Below are positions 8,678-17,814 of a DNA stretch of 64,000 nt, one piece after another. Position 1 is the first letter of the stretch, and every line of letters starts with the position of its first letter. Both the position numbers and the translations under genes were made by a program. The DNA is from CBDUXT01 sp965371245 (GTDB lineage Bacteria > Planctomycetota > Phycisphaerae > UBA1845): contig CBDUXT010000003.1 of the NCBI GenBank assembly GCA_965371245.1, positions 1 to 64,000 of the forward strand, in the 5' to 3' direction. Below the pieces are notes generated by a model, which was not told the origin of the DNA, did not search any database, and worked only from the letters and a program-made list of their open reading frames with translations.

Positions 8678-9769
8678 ATGGCCGATTCGCCCAAGGAAAC
8701 ACTTGCCAAGCTGCTCAACAGCATGACGCACAACACCGCGTCTGATCTTCATCTGAAGGTCGGGTATCCGCCGTCGTTCCGCATTCGTGGGTTGCTGCGG
8801 TCGGCCAAGATGGATCCCCTGCCGGACACCGCCCACATTGAGAAGATGCTGGAGGGTCTGGTGCCGGCGTCGCGTCAGGGGGAATACGAGAAGGTCGGGG
8901 CTCTGGATTTTTCGGCCACCGGGGCGACGGGCGATCGATACCGAATCAACATATTCCGGGCGACGGGCGACATGCACGTTTCCATCCGACGTGTCCAGAG
9001 CGAAATCCCCTCGTTTGAGAGCCTTCAGCTTCCGGCGGTGTATCGCGAGACGGCGGCAAGGTGCATCGACGGATTGATCCTCGTAAGCGGGGTCACCGGC
9101 TCGGGCAAGAGCAGTACGCTGGCGTCGATGTTGCAGCACATCAACGAGATCCGCAGCATGCACATTATCACCATCGAGGATCCCGTCGAGTTCGTGTTCA
9201 AGCCGGTGAAATCGATCATCTCGCAACGAGAAATCGGCGTTGACGTGCCGACCTATCGCGACGCGCTCAAGTCCGTCGTTCGCCAGGATCCTGATTGCAT
9301 TCTGATCGGCGAGATGCGCGATCGCGAGACGATGGTGGCGGGTATTCAGGCCGCCGAAACCGGCCACCTCGTGCTCGGCTCGCTCCACGTCAGCGACGTC
9401 CAGCAGACCTTCAGCCGAATCCTCGAGTTCTTTCCGCAGTCAGAGCATCCCTTCGTGCGCGCCTCGATTGCAAGCAGCCTCCGCGCCATCATGTGTCAGC
9501 GGTTGCTACCCGGCATCGATGAGGGGACGCGGTTTCCGGCCACCGAGGTGCTGCTCAACAACTCCATTGTGAAAGACAAAATCCTCCGCGGACTGGACGC
9601 CGACCTGCCCGGTCTCATCGCCAAGTCCCGTGAGGAAGGCATGCGAAGCTTTACCGACTCGCTGAAGGAGCTCGTCGAGGAAGAGAAGGTCCACTACGAC
9701 ACGGCCATGGAATACGCCCCGAATCGCGACGCGTTGGCGGCCGCCGTCAAAGGGATTTCAAGCGCCTAG
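8678..9769 (+). CDS. pilT: type IV pilus retraction ATPase PilT
   Basis: A secretion/retraction ATPase of 363 residues. In order it shows an N-terminal PAS-like domain with DLHLKVG, the Walker A GVTGSGKSST (about residue 138), the aspartate box ITIEDPVEF, the Walker B CILIGEMRD and the histidine box TGHLVLGSLH. The AIRAGG motif expected near the ring interior is replaced by a less conserved stretch, and the C-terminus is acidic, so a PilU-like member is possible. It powers pilus disassembly at the inner membrane. The ATG at 8678 has GGAG at 8664-8667. No other pilus gene is adjacent except possibly the upstream tail-anchored protein. Confidence 0.9.
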   Translation: MADSPKETLAKLLNSMTHNTASDLHLKVGYPPSFRIRGLLRSAKMDPLPDTAHIEKMLEGLVPASRQGEYEKVGALDFSATGATGDRYRINIFRATGDMHVSIRRVQSEIPSFESLQLPAVYRETAARCIDGLILVSGVTGSGKSSTLASMLQHINEIRSMHIITIEDPVEFVFKPVKSIISQREIGVDVPTYRDALKSVVRQDPDCILIGEMRDRETMVAGIQAAETGHLVLGSLHVSDVQQTFSRILEFFPQSEHPFVRASIASSLRAIMCQRLLPGIDEGTRFPATEVLLNNSIVKDKILRGLDADLPGLIAKSREEGMRSFTDSLKELVEEEKVHYDTAMEYAPNRDALAAAVKGISSA

Positions 9770-9825
9770 AGCACCGTCACCTCTTGCATGCCACCCACGC
9801 CGGCTCTTGTGGAACCGGGTCGCTC

Positions 9826-10713
9826 CTACTCTGTGCCGAGCAGGCTGTGGTCGCAGAACGCCTCCGGAAGGTACTCGAGAAGATCAAGGGCGGTCATCGA
9901 CCAGCGACCCAGCTCCTCGGCGGCAAAGTCGCCTGCCAGCCCGTGCAGGTGGACGCCCAGAATCGCCGCTTCAAGGCTTTCCATGCCCTGCCCGATCAAC
10001 GCGGCGACCACGCCGGTCAGCACGTCTCCCGTACCGCCGGTGGCCATGCCGGCGTTGCCGGTCTGGTTGACGTAGATTCGGTTACCGTCCGTGACGACCG
10101 TGCCGCGCCCTTTCAGGATGACGACGCATCCGTGGATTTCTGAAAGTGCCAACGCCGCGGCACGCCGCGTGGCGGAGGATTCGTCGAGAGGCTCGTCACG
10201 CCCCTTCGCCGCCAGAAGTCGGCGCATTTCGCCGGGGTGCGGCGTCAGGATGTAGCGTGAAGGGTCAGAGAATCGATCCCCAGGTCCGGCGGAAAGAAGA
10301 TTCAACCCGTCCGCGTCGATCACTGTCGGGATGGAAAGACCGTGGACAAGCTCGTGCAGCACGTCGGGCGTCAGCGAGTCGCCCAGACCGGGACCGACAA
10401 CCGCCGCGTCGGCACCGAACGCCTCGACGGCGGCCACCACGCTCTTGGCCTCCGGGGGCAGGGTGTGCAGCGTCGCGCACGGGGCGAGAACCGCGATCGG
10501 CCCACGGATCCGTTCGGGGGCGAAGACCCGGACCAGGCCCGCGCCGCCACGAAGTGCCCCGTTCGCCGCCAGCGCCGGCGCTCCCACCATCAACGTCTCA
10601 GCGCCGTCGCAACCGCCGATGACGGCCACGCGACCAACCTGACCCTTGTGGGCGTCCTCGGCACGTTGCGGGACGTGGCCCACTTCGCGCGTGACGATCG
10701 GATCAGTCGCCAT
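9826..10713 (-). CDS. nnrD: ADP-dependent NAD(P)H-hydrate dehydratase
   Basis: A protein of 295 residues with the ribokinase-like carbohydrate-kinase fold (YjeF C-terminal domain). It repairs hydrated NAD(P)H using ADP. Visible signatures are GPGLG after the first half, DADGLNLL, the LTPHPGEM segment, and the nucleotide-binding NAGMATGGTGDVLTG. The epimerase half (NnrE), often fused at the N-terminus, is absent and must be encoded elsewhere. The start overlaps the end of larB by 11 bases, so it is the last gene of a tsaD-larB-nnrD run. It converges with pilT. Confidence 0.9.
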   Translation of the reverse strand: MATDPIVTREVGHVPQRAEDAHKGQVGRVAVIGGCDGAETLMVGAPALAANGALRGGAGLVRVFAPERIRGPIAVLAPCATLHTLPPEAKSVVAAVEAFGADAAVVGPGLGDSLTPDVLHELVHGLSIPTVIDADGLNLLSAGPGDRFSDPSRYILTPHPGEMRRLLAAKGRDEPLDESSATRRAAALALSEIHGCVVILKGRGTVVTDGNRIYVNQTGNAGMATGGTGDVLTGVVAALIGQGMESLEAAILGVHLHGLAGDFAAEELGRWSMTALDLLEYLPEAFCDHSLLGTE

Positions 10714-11485
10714 CGCCGGACTCCGAAGCCGGCGCGCCGCAGCGCCGGTTGATCAGGGCGGCCGTATGAGCGGCGCCGAAGCCGTTGTCGATGTTGACCA
10801 CGGTGACACCGGCAGCGCAGCTATTGAGCATCCCTAGAAGCGCGGCAAGCCCGCCGAAGCTCGCGCCGTATCCAACACTGGTGGGAACGGCGATCACCGG
10901 ACAACTGACGAGTCCGCCGACCACGCTGGCCAGCGCGCCCTCCATCCCCGCCACGACGACGGCCACGTTCGCCGACTGAAGGGCGACCGACTGATCGAGC
11001 AACCGATGCAGACCGGCCACCCCAACATCGTGAAACGTCTGCGTCCGCTGATCCATCATCTCCGCCGTGATCCGCGCCTCTTCCGCCACCGGAAGGTCGC
11101 TGGTTCCGGCCGAGACAATAGCGATCGTCCCCTGGGACAAGGTTGCGTCTTGTTGGCGAAGCGTGATCGTGCGCGCGATCGCGGTGTACGTGGCCGCGGG
11201 GCATACCCTGGAAACGGCGTCGAACGCCTCGGGCGTGGCACGCGTGGCGAGTACGTTGCCGCCCGCATGGACACATCGGTCGAAGATCGCGGCGACTTGC
11301 TCGGGTGTCTTGCCCTCGGCGTAGATTGCTTCGGGAAATCCGCATCGAATCGCGCGGTGGTGGTCGATCTTGGCGAAGCCGAGATCCTCGAACGGCATGG
11401 CCCGAAGCCGCGTCACGGCTTCGTCGATGCTCTGTCCGCCGGAACGAACGGATTGAAGAAGTTCACGTAGCGACTCTTCAGTCAT
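10703..11485 (-). CDS. larB: nickel-pincer cofactor biosynthesis protein LarB
   Basis: A protein of 260 residues with an N-terminal helical part and a C-terminal PurE/AIR-carboxylase-like domain (AIVSAGTSDLPVAEEA, then DVGVAGLHRLL, then AVVVAGMEGALASVVGGL and PTSVGYG). LarB carboxylates and hydrolyses nicotinic acid adenine dinucleotide to start nickel-pincer nucleotide synthesis for lactate racemase and other enzymes. The partners LarC and LarE are not in this window. The ATG at 11485 was chosen because upstream codons do not resemble the family. It overlaps nnrD by 11 bases and follows tsaD after 89 bases. Sitting beside the NAD(P)H-repair gene, it forms a nicotinamide-related pair. Confidence 0.88.
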   Translation of the reverse strand: MTEESLRELLQSVRSGGQSIDEAVTRLRAMPFEDLGFAKIDHHRAIRCGFPEAIYAEGKTPEQVAAIFDRCVHAGGNVLATRATPEAFDAVSRVCPAATYTAIARTITLRQQDATLSQGTIAIVSAGTSDLPVAEEARITAEMMDQRTQTFHDVGVAGLHRLLDQSVALQSANVAVVVAGMEGALASVVGGLVSCPVIAVPTSVGYGASFGGLAALLGMLNSCAAGVTVVNIDNGFGAAHTAALINRRCGAPASESGDGD

Positions 11486-11574
11486 CGGCCGCAAGTGTAC
11501 GTCCGGCCGCACCCTCCGGCAAACGAAACCACGCTGACGGCGGGGCGCTCGTCGATGCAACCCGCGGCGGAGCT

Positions 11575-12606
11575 TCAGATGGGAAACAATGTTCCGGTTG
11601 GATAGGCGGCGAGATCGAGACTGGCCGTATCACCTGCCTGAAGTCGATGAAAGCCCAGAGCGGCGATCATTGCGGCGTTGTCCGTGCAGAACGCCGGCTT
11701 TGCGGCAAACAGCGCGAGGTTTCTTTCGCCGCAGGCAGCTTCCAGGCTTGCTCGAAGTGCGTGGTTGGCGGCCACTCCGCCCCCGAGCAAGACGGTCGAA
11801 ACACCCGTCTGGCGCACGGCGAGCATCGTCTTGCGAACCAGCACGTCAACGACCGCCTGCTGAAAGCCGGCCGCAATCTCTGAGATCTCCCGTGGCGAAA
11901 GTTTCTCGAGCCCGCCGCTGGTCTTGCCGTGGCCGTGGACGTGATAAAGGACGGCCGTCTTGACGCCGGAGAACGAAAAATCAAGCGAATGCGGCTTGAG
12001 CATGGTCCTTGGAAAGCGCACGACCGTCGGGTCGGCGCCGCGCGCGACGCGGTCGATCTCCGGTCCGCCCGGGTAGGCGAGCCCGAGTATGGCGGCCACC
12101 TTGTCGAAGGCCTCACCGGCGGCGTCGTCGGTCGTGCGCCCGAGCAACTTGATGTTTGTGGGGCCCTCAACACGAAACAAAGAGGTGTGCCCGCCGGACA
12201 CGACCAGCGCGACGGCGGGGAAGACCGATGCATCGACGCCGATCGTCGGGCTGATCGCGTGGGCCTCAATGTGATCGACCGCGACCAGTGGCTTTCCCCA
12301 AACCCAAGAAAGCGTCTTGGCCGCGGTCACGCCGATCAGCAAGGCACCAACGAGCCCCGGACGATTGGTGACGGCCACGGCGTCGATGTCGCCGTGCGTA
12401 CAGCCGGCCTCCGCCAGCGCCTCCTCAAGCACGTCATCCAGGCGTTCAATGTGAGCCCGCGACGCGATCTCCGGAACGACGCCGCCATATCGCTTGTGCA
12501 GATCGATCTGCGACGCGATGATGTTGCTGCGTACGTCGGTCCCGTCCACGACCACCGCGGCCGCCGTTTCATCACACGACGTTTCGATTCCCAGGATCGT
12601 TGTCAC
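11575..12606 (-). CDS. tsaD: tRNA N6-adenosine threonylcarbamoyltransferase TsaD
   Basis: An ASKHA-fold protein of about 343 residues that makes the t6A modification at position 37 of ANN-decoding tRNAs with TsaB and TsaE. Seen in order: LGIETSCDETA near the start, PEIASRAH, the metal-binding HIEAH, VSGGHTSL, FSFSGVKTA, GGGVAANHALR, and TDNAAMIA near the end. Length and all motifs are normal. The GTG at 12606 puts the start three residues before the LGIETSC motif; a TTG at 12624 is an alternative. Probably first gene of an operon with larB and nnrD. Confidence 0.93.
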   Translation of the reverse strand: MTTILGIETSCDETAAAVVVDGTDVRSNIIASQIDLHKRYGGVVPEIASRAHIERLDDVLEEALAEAGCTHGDIDAVAVTNRPGLVGALLIGVTAAKTLSWVWGKPLVAVDHIEAHAISPTIGVDASVFPAVALVVSGGHTSLFRVEGPTNIKLLGRTTDDAAGEAFDKVAAILGLAYPGGPEIDRVARGADPTVVRFPRTMLKPHSLDFSFSGVKTAVLYHVHGHGKTSGGLEKLSPREISEIAAGFQQAVVDVLVRKTMLAVRQTGVSTVLLGGGVAANHALRASLEAACGERNLALFAAKPAFCTDNAAMIAALGFHRLQAGDTASLDLAAYPTGTLFPI

Positions 12607-12659
12607 GATTTCTCGATGCCCCAAGCGGTTCCGTCAACGCTGTCTCCTCGCTTTTTGTG

Positions 12660-12712
12660 TACTGAGCCGCGGGCTTCAGCCCGCGCGGACGCTCCGCCCG
12701 CGGCTACCTGGT
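12660..12712. repeat. GC-rich palindromic repeat (GCGGGCTTCAGCCCGC family)
   Basis: Contains the perfect inverted core GCGGGCT-TC-AGCCCGC flanked by GAGCC and GCGGAC. Near-identical copies lie at 13464-13492 and 40257-40287, with a diverged one at 38524-38550. This copy is extended by a second GC arm (CGCCCGCGGC). Confidence 0.75.
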
Positions 12713-12851
12713 ACTCATGCTTGACCTCGGCGCGGAATGAGGAAACGCCTTAGTCTGTCGCGCTGCATTTATATACCGGGCAGCCGAGGACTCTACAATC
12801 CTCGGACCGTGCCGTGACCGCAGCCCGAACCGTCTACTACGTAGGGAGCCC

Positions 12852-13424
12852 ATGAACCGCTCGGCCGTCATCTTCGATCTGGATGGTACGCTCACCCGGC
12901 CCTATCTCGATTTCGACGCCATCCGCAAGGAGATCGGCGTGAAGGGACCCATTCTGGAAGCCGTCGAGCAGATGGCGCCTTCTGGCCGGACCCGCGCCGA
13001 GGGCATCCTTCTTCGTTGGGAACAAGAGGCGGCTGAGAACGCCACACTCCAGGAAGGCGCCATCGATGTCATCGAGGCCTGTCGGGCGACCGGACGGGGC
13101 GTCGCTATCTTGACGCGGAACGCGCGGGCGACCGTTGAGGTCGTCCTGAGCATGCACGGCATCGTCGTCGATGCCCTTCGGACCCGTGAGGACGGAGCGA
13201 TCAAGCCGTCGGGTGTTCAGGTGCTTTCGATTTGCGAGGAGTTGGGCGCCGAGCCGGCGAAAAGCCACGTGGTCGGCGACTATCTGCTCGACATTCAGTC
13301 GGGCATCGCGGCCGGGACGAAGACCGTGCTGATGCTCGGCGACAAGCCTCGACCGGACTACGCCGACCAAGCCGACCACGTCATCCGAAGCCTGCGGGAA
13401 CTGCTCGTCATCCTCGCCATCTGA
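12852..13424 (+). CDS. HAD-superfamily hydrolase (phosphoglycolate-phosphatase-like)
   Basis: A protein of 190 residues with the HAD motifs: I, FDLDGTLT at residues 8-15 (nucleophile Asp and acid/base Asp); II, ILTRN; III, the Lys of AIKPS; and IV, GDYLLDIQSG. A small helical cap lies between motifs I and II. This layout is that of subfamily I phosphatases such as phosphoglycolate phosphatase or beta-phosphoglucomutase relatives. The substrate cannot be told from sequence. The start lies 9 bases after a GGGAG at 12843. The gene stands alone, flanked by palindromic repeats on both sides. Confidence 0.85.
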   Translation: MNRSAVIFDLDGTLTRPYLDFDAIRKEIGVKGPILEAVEQMAPSGRTRAEGILLRWEQEAAENATLQEGAIDVIEACRATGRGVAILTRNARATVEVVLSMHGIVVDALRTREDGAIKPSGVQVLSICEELGAEPAKSHVVGDYLLDIQSGIAAGTKTVLMLGDKPRPDYADQADHVIRSLRELLVILAI

Positions 13425-13463
13425 CGATGCCGGCTCTTGCCGCCCGAGCTGCGTTCCTTTGTC

Positions 13464-13492
13464 CCGAGCCGCGGGCTTCAGCCCGCGCGGAC
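13464..13492. repeat. GC-rich palindromic repeat (GCGGGCTTCAGCCCGC family)
   Basis: The same core and flanks as at 12660-12712. It lies 40 bases after the HAD gene stop and could act as a transcript end. A second imperfect palindrome with GCATGCC and GTGCCACAC follows at about 13580-13630. Confidence 0.75.
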
Positions 13493-13643
13493 TCTGATCG
13501 CCGAACAAATCGCAAGCGGTGTGGAACCCTAGACGCGGCGTGGAATTTTGAGCCCTCGTGGATTCTTTCGCCCGACCCATCATGCCTGCGCTTCGCTTAG
13601 GCATGCCACACGTTAGGGTGCCACACAAAAGGCACCAGAAATA

Positions 13644-14693
13644 TCAATCACTCCGCGTGGAGGGCGTCGTGGGCGGCTCGTTGGGCTGCGATTTCTCTTG
13701 CTGCTCTTGCTCGGCCCTGGCACGTTGGGCGGCCGTGGGGATCTGCTCGAGCCGCCGCTCAAGCTCCTTGAACATGTCGTCGATCGGACCGTATAGCTCG
13801 GTGAGTTGCTCTTTCAAGGCGGTTAGCTCAGTCTCGGAGCCGGAGAAACCCGCGATCTGATTTTCGATGTGAGCGATGTCCATGCGGCGCCGATCCCTAT
13901 GCGCGCGGGCTCGTTCGGTGAGCTCCGTAAGACACGATCGGGCCGTGGTTCGCTGCCCCTCATCCAGGTTGTACCGATTGATGAAATCGATCGCGTACCG
14001 CTCCCACGCGGTCAACTCAACTGCGATGTGATCCGCGGCGGCCGCCGCTACCTTCGCCGCTCGCTCGACCGCCTCGGCTCGCTCGCGGCGTTGCTCGTTA
14101 CGCCGTTGCCGTCGCTCGGCCTGAGTAAGTCCTGGCGGTTCCCAAAACATGTCACGGGCGACGTCGTCGATGTTCCCGTCGGAGAGCTGCGTCAGGCGCT
14201 CTTCGAGAAAGTTCATCCCCACGCCGAGTTCGAGCAACTGAACCTCGAACTTGGCACGCTGCAACGGGCTTAGGACCTCACGGAAATCGGCCTTGCCCTC
14301 GTCGAACTGCGCGCGCGTCTTCTTGAACATGGGCAACGCCTCGCGCGCCCAACTTTCCACCTGTTCCGTGGACGGAGGTTCGCGTCCCAATCGCATTTCG
14401 ATGAAATCGTTGATCAGCGGCTTGAGCGTCGATCGGTTGTCCCCGATGAACCCGCCCCAACGCTTGACCACCGACTCACGCAGTTGCTCTGTTTGCTTCT
14501 CGTTCAGCTTGAACTGATGACCGACCTGATCCACCCACCGCGAGAGCAGCAGGTCGCGCATGCGTCGTGAAGGCCAGAGCCCCTCGGAAACGGGGGGTGG
14601 CTTTTGTTCCTCCGCGGTGGGTGGCGGAGGCTCCTTCTGCGGGGTCTGCAACGGGAGCACCGTCAACGCGAGCGCGATCAGGCTTAGCTTCAT
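13644..14693 (-). CDS. exported helical protein, function unknown
   Basis: A protein of 349 residues with an N-terminal signal peptide (about 1-16, MKLSLIALALTVLPLQ), a proline-rich linker (17-40) and a long, almost all-helical charged body. Two helical segments, FKLNEKQTEQLRESV and YNLDEGQRTTARSCL, look like repeated units of the LTxxQ/Spy-like kind seen in periplasmic chaperones, and a final coiled coil precedes a Gln/Pro/Thr-rich tail. No family is recognised with confidence. It is probably periplasmic. It stands alone, divergent from the glycosyltransferase gene at 14781. Confidence 0.65.
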   Translation of the reverse strand: MKLSLIALALTVLPLQTPQKEPPPPTAEEQKPPPVSEGLWPSRRMRDLLLSRWVDQVGHQFKLNEKQTEQLRESVVKRWGGFIGDNRSTLKPLINDFIEMRLGREPPSTEQVESWAREALPMFKKTRAQFDEGKADFREVLSPLQRAKFEVQLLELGVGMNFLEERLTQLSDGNIDDVARDMFWEPPGLTQAERRQRRNEQRRERAEAVERAAKVAAAAADHIAVELTAWERYAIDFINRYNLDEGQRTTARSCLTELTERARAHRDRRRMDIAHIENQIAGFSGSETELTALKEQLTELYGPIDDMFKELERRLEQIPTAAQRARAEQEQQEKSQPNEPPTTPSTRSD

Positions 14694-14780
14694 ACCACAC
14701 CCATTTCGTCTTTCTCACCGATCGTTTGATCGGATAACCGCCACAGCCTCGACGGTCCGCCGGCCGATAAGAATCGTGCC

Positions 14781-15596
14781 GTGACACATGCCACCAACAG
14801 CCAGGCGGACGCGACCTCTATTGTGAGTATCGTCGTTCCGACGTTCAACCGTTTCGAGCATTTGCAGCGGTGCGTCCACAAGATCAGACAGAACGTGGGC
14901 TGCCCACACGAGTTGATTGTGATCGACGGAGGCTCAACGGACGGCACGCGGGCCTGGCTTGGTAAGCAGGCCAATATCCGGGCCATCCTCGAGCCCGAGC
15001 GGGAAGGGGCGGTTCGGGCCTTCAACAAGGGGTTTCGGACGGCGACCGGGCGGTACGTCATGTGGCTCAACGACGACGCCTTTCCGTTGCCTGGCGCGGT
15101 CGAGGCCGCCGTCGCCATGATCGAGCGCCCCGATCTTTCCGACGTGGGCATGGTAGCGTTCTACCACAACTGGCACGGCAAGCGCAACGTTCTCGACTGC
15201 GTCGAGTGGGGCGGCGAAAGCTACGAGCTGTGCCACGTTCGAGGCCATACCTACGCCAACTTCGGCCTGCTGAACCGCCGCCTGCTTCAGAAGATCGGCT
15301 ACGCGGACGAGCGCTTCTATTTCTTCGGCTTCGATCCGGACCTGTCGCTCAAGATCCAACTCGATGCGGGGCTGAAAGTCCTCGGGTGTCGCGGGGCACT
15401 GGTCCACCACGACGAGCACCACGACGAGCGAAAACTCGCCGACCTCCCGACGGGTGAGGCCGACAACCGGAAGCTCTTCGCCAAATGGAACCTACCGGAG
15501 CCCGGGTGCTATCCCGATCCGGTCGATCCGTATCGTCGCATGCTGGCCGCGCGCGGGTTGCTGGGTGAGCGGGAGTGTGCCGGCGCGAGCGGGTGA
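14781..15596 (+). CDS. family 2 glycosyltransferase
   Basis: A GT-A fold glycosyltransferase of 271 residues. It begins with the nucleotide-sugar-binding IVVPTFNR, followed by IDGGSTDGT and the metal-binding LNDD (the DxD equivalent). A later FFGFDPDLSLKI carries the likely catalytic acidic residues. There is no membrane helix. The start is a GTG at 14781, or possibly the in-frame GTG at 14823 nearer to the domain. The product (cell-wall, O-antigen or protein glycan) is unknown, and no sugar-biosynthesis genes adjoin it. Confidence 0.85.
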   Translation: MTHATNSQADATSIVSIVVPTFNRFEHLQRCVHKIRQNVGCPHELIVIDGGSTDGTRAWLGKQANIRAILEPEREGAVRAFNKGFRTATGRYVMWLNDDAFPLPGAVEAAVAMIERPDLSDVGMVAFYHNWHGKRNVLDCVEWGGESYELCHVRGHTYANFGLLNRRLLQKIGYADERFYFFGFDPDLSLKIQLDAGLKVLGCRGALVHHDEHHDERKLADLPTGEADNRKLFAKWNLPEPGCYPDPVDPYRRMLAARGLLGERECAGASG

Positions 15597-15629
15597 CGTT
15601 TCTTGACCCTTCTCGATCTTCGCGCAGTA

Positions 15630-15664
15630 CAACGCCCCGCGCGGTGGGGCAGCGCGGGGCGTTG
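15630..15664. terminator. bidirectional hairpin terminator
   Basis: A perfect 13-base stem: CAACGCCCCGCGC at 15630-15642 pairs with GCGCGGGGCGTTG at 15652-15664 across a 9-base loop. It lies between two converging genes (stops at 15596 and 15709), as expected for a shared terminator. T-rich sequence follows on the plus side. Confidence 0.75.
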
Positions 15665-15708
15665 CACGTTTTGGTGATCTTTCAGAGACGATCGCCTCGG
15701 GGGCTCTT

Positions 15709-17814
15709 CTAGCGATTGTCCTCTTTTTCTTGCCTCTTGTGCTCGTGAAACTCCTTGAGGGTTCGGTGTAGCTTCAGCATCCCGTGCTTCGCGCCCACAG
15801 GGTGCGCCTCATGGACCGCGTCGGTCGCCATGATCCGATGCAAGGCACCCTCGTGCGCTTGATGCAGAAGGCTATCATGCAACGCGGCTCGCTCGTCGTC
15901 CGTCAAGAGCCCGTCACCATCGAGATCGGCGTCGGGGTGACGCTCGAGAATCTCCGCATCGCGGGCCAGGGCGACGCTCTCAACATGGTATTCCACCTCG
16001 TCGTACGTCGGCTCCTCAGCGATATTCTTGAGCAACCAATCCTCCGGTGATCCCGTACGAACCCGAACCCGGAACGACGTGGCGACGTGTTCAACATAGT
16101 CGGACTGCACCACCTCGGTATCTTTGGTCGGCGCAAGTACCCGATAGATGGCCTTCACGGTGCGGTCCGCATCTTGCTGGACAATCGACTTGTCCACCTC
16201 CTGTACATCGATTGAACGGAACTCTCCGACATGAACATCCGTCGGCGTGACCGTGAAGTGAACATCGCCGTCTTCGGCCGCTCCGTCACTTCTGACGACG
16301 AAGGATTCGTCAGCCAGCCTAAGCCGCCGGACGATGCCGCCCGTTGGTCGAGCAACGAGCCGGGCGGCCTCAACATCATCCAACGCGCCGTCATCGTTCT
16401 TGTCGGCCTTGGGGAATCTCTCAAGAACGGCGTCCGGGTCGGTCATCGCGAGCGCCGTGAGGAACGCCCCGCGCTCGGTCTTGGATACCTTGCCATCTTC
16501 ATCGACGTCGGCCGTCGGATGCTCCTCGGCAAAGGCTGCCTGCGCCTTTTCCGAATGGAATTTCGCCAGGGCGATTCTGTGGGCGCGAAGCTTCTCGATC
16601 AGTATTTTGGTATGCACGGCGCGAAGGGTGCCGTGCTCGTCGTCGGCGGCTTCGCGGACGACGGCCACGGCATGCGGTGTTTCCTCGGCAACTTGAATCA
16701 CGCCGAAGTGTCCGCTCGACTGCTCTTCGGACTCCGGCGGAGCCTCGGCGGCGGCGCCGGTCAGGACGAAGCCGGACCAACAAAGAACCAGGGCGGCGAC
16801 CGGTACGCCGATTCGGCGCCGGCATTTCTTTCCGGTGGGGGAGGCAAGGATCATTTCGATCCTCCTTTCCACAATGTCAGGGTTTACGGCCATGGCCGCG
16901 GGACAGTACGCCCCGGAACCGTGGAACCCGGGATTGATCGCGTTGAGTACGCACCGTGCGTACTCGCCAGGTGAGAGCCGCCCGTGACTAAGGGCCCAGT
17001 CGTCACAGGCATGCTCGCGGGCCGCGTCGATTCGTCGGTTCACCCACGAAACCACGGGCCAAAAGAAAAGAAGCGTCCCCGCGACCCACTGCAACTGGCG
17101 AACGATCACGTCGCCGCGTCGAAGGTGCGCCACCTCATGCACGACCACCGTCTCGAGCTCGGCGGGTCGGGCAAAGTGCCGCGGGCTTAGCACCAGCAGT
17201 GGGCGGAACATCCCCATGACAAACGGGGCCGGGGGGTTGTCACTGATTCTTACCAAGGGAACGCGGCGCGAACCCAGGTCGCGACACACACGCCGCACCA
17301 GGTCTTGCGTCGCGCGGTCCGCCGGTTCAAACGACATGCAACGAGCGCGGAATTGGCGATACTTGACGATTCGCCGACACGTGTAGCCGGCCACACCCAC
17401 GACATACAACGCTGCAAGCCATGATGGCCACGCTATCGGCGCCCTGGCAGCGACTGCGACCCCTGCTGGTCGTGCCTCGGGCGAAGCCGTCGCGGCGAGA
17501 AGGGCGTCGAGTTCCGCATCGGCGTCCGTGGTCGGCGCCGGCGAATGAGCCAGCCGCGCGGGGGTTAGTGCGACCTTTTCAAACAGCGTAGCGAGCGAGA
17601 ACGACCAGCCCGGTCCGATCGGCGTCAGGAACTTGATGAGTACGATGGACCAAAGCGTGGCCTGCAACGCCGCGGGGATACGCTTGCGCAGCACACGCGT
17701 CGCCAGCCACGTCAGCGCCGCGAGCACGGTTCCGTAGAGAAGCGCTTCTTTGAGCCAGCCCGCGACGAACGAAGACGAAAGGACGTCTGAGTAGATCATT
17801 TGCCAGGTGTTCAT
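15709..17814 (-). CDS. BlaR1/MecR1-type M56 membrane metallopeptidase with EF-hands
   Basis: A protein of 701 residues. The N-terminal part has membrane helices (about 20-40, 45-65, 125-145) and the M56 zinc motif HEVAH at residues 226-230, then DDWAL. A further helix near 335-352 leads to an extracytoplasmic C-terminal half. No penicillin-binding sensor domain is seen there. Instead it holds three EF-hand-like loops (DVDEDGKVSKTE, DKNDDGALDDVE, DLDGDGLLTDDE). Family members cleave a BlaI-type repressor upon an external signal. The gene overlaps the BlaI-like repressor gene by 4 bases, forming the usual pair. The inducer may be calcium- or envelope-related rather than a beta-lactam, which is inference. 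Confidence 0.85.
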   Translation of the reverse strand: MNTWQMIYSDVLSSSFVAGWLKEALLYGTVLAALTWLATRVLRKRIPAALQATLWSIVLIKFLTPIGPGWSFSLATLFEKVALTPARLAHSPAPTTDADAELDALLAATASPEARPAGVAVAARAPIAWPSWLAALYVVGVAGYTCRRIVKYRQFRARCMSFEPADRATQDLVRRVCRDLGSRRVPLVRISDNPPAPFVMGMFRPLLVLSPRHFARPAELETVVVHEVAHLRRGDVIVRQLQWVAGTLLFFWPVVSWVNRRIDAAREHACDDWALSHGRLSPGEYARCVLNAINPGFHGSGAYCPAAMAVNPDIVERRIEMILASPTGKKCRRRIGVPVAALVLCWSGFVLTGAAAEAPPESEEQSSGHFGVIQVAEETPHAVAVVREAADDEHGTLRAVHTKILIEKLRAHRIALAKFHSEKAQAAFAEEHPTADVDEDGKVSKTERGAFLTALAMTDPDAVLERFPKADKNDDGALDDVEAARLVARPTGGIVRRLRLADESFVVRSDGAAEDGDVHFTVTPTDVHVGEFRSIDVQEVDKSIVQQDADRTVKAIYRVLAPTKDTEVVQSDYVEHVATSFRVRVRTGSPEDWLLKNIAEEPTYDEVEYHVESVALARDAEILERHPDADLDGDGLLTDDERAALHDSLLHQAHEGALHRIMATDAVHEAHPVGAKHGMLKLHRTLKEFHEHKRQEKEDNR

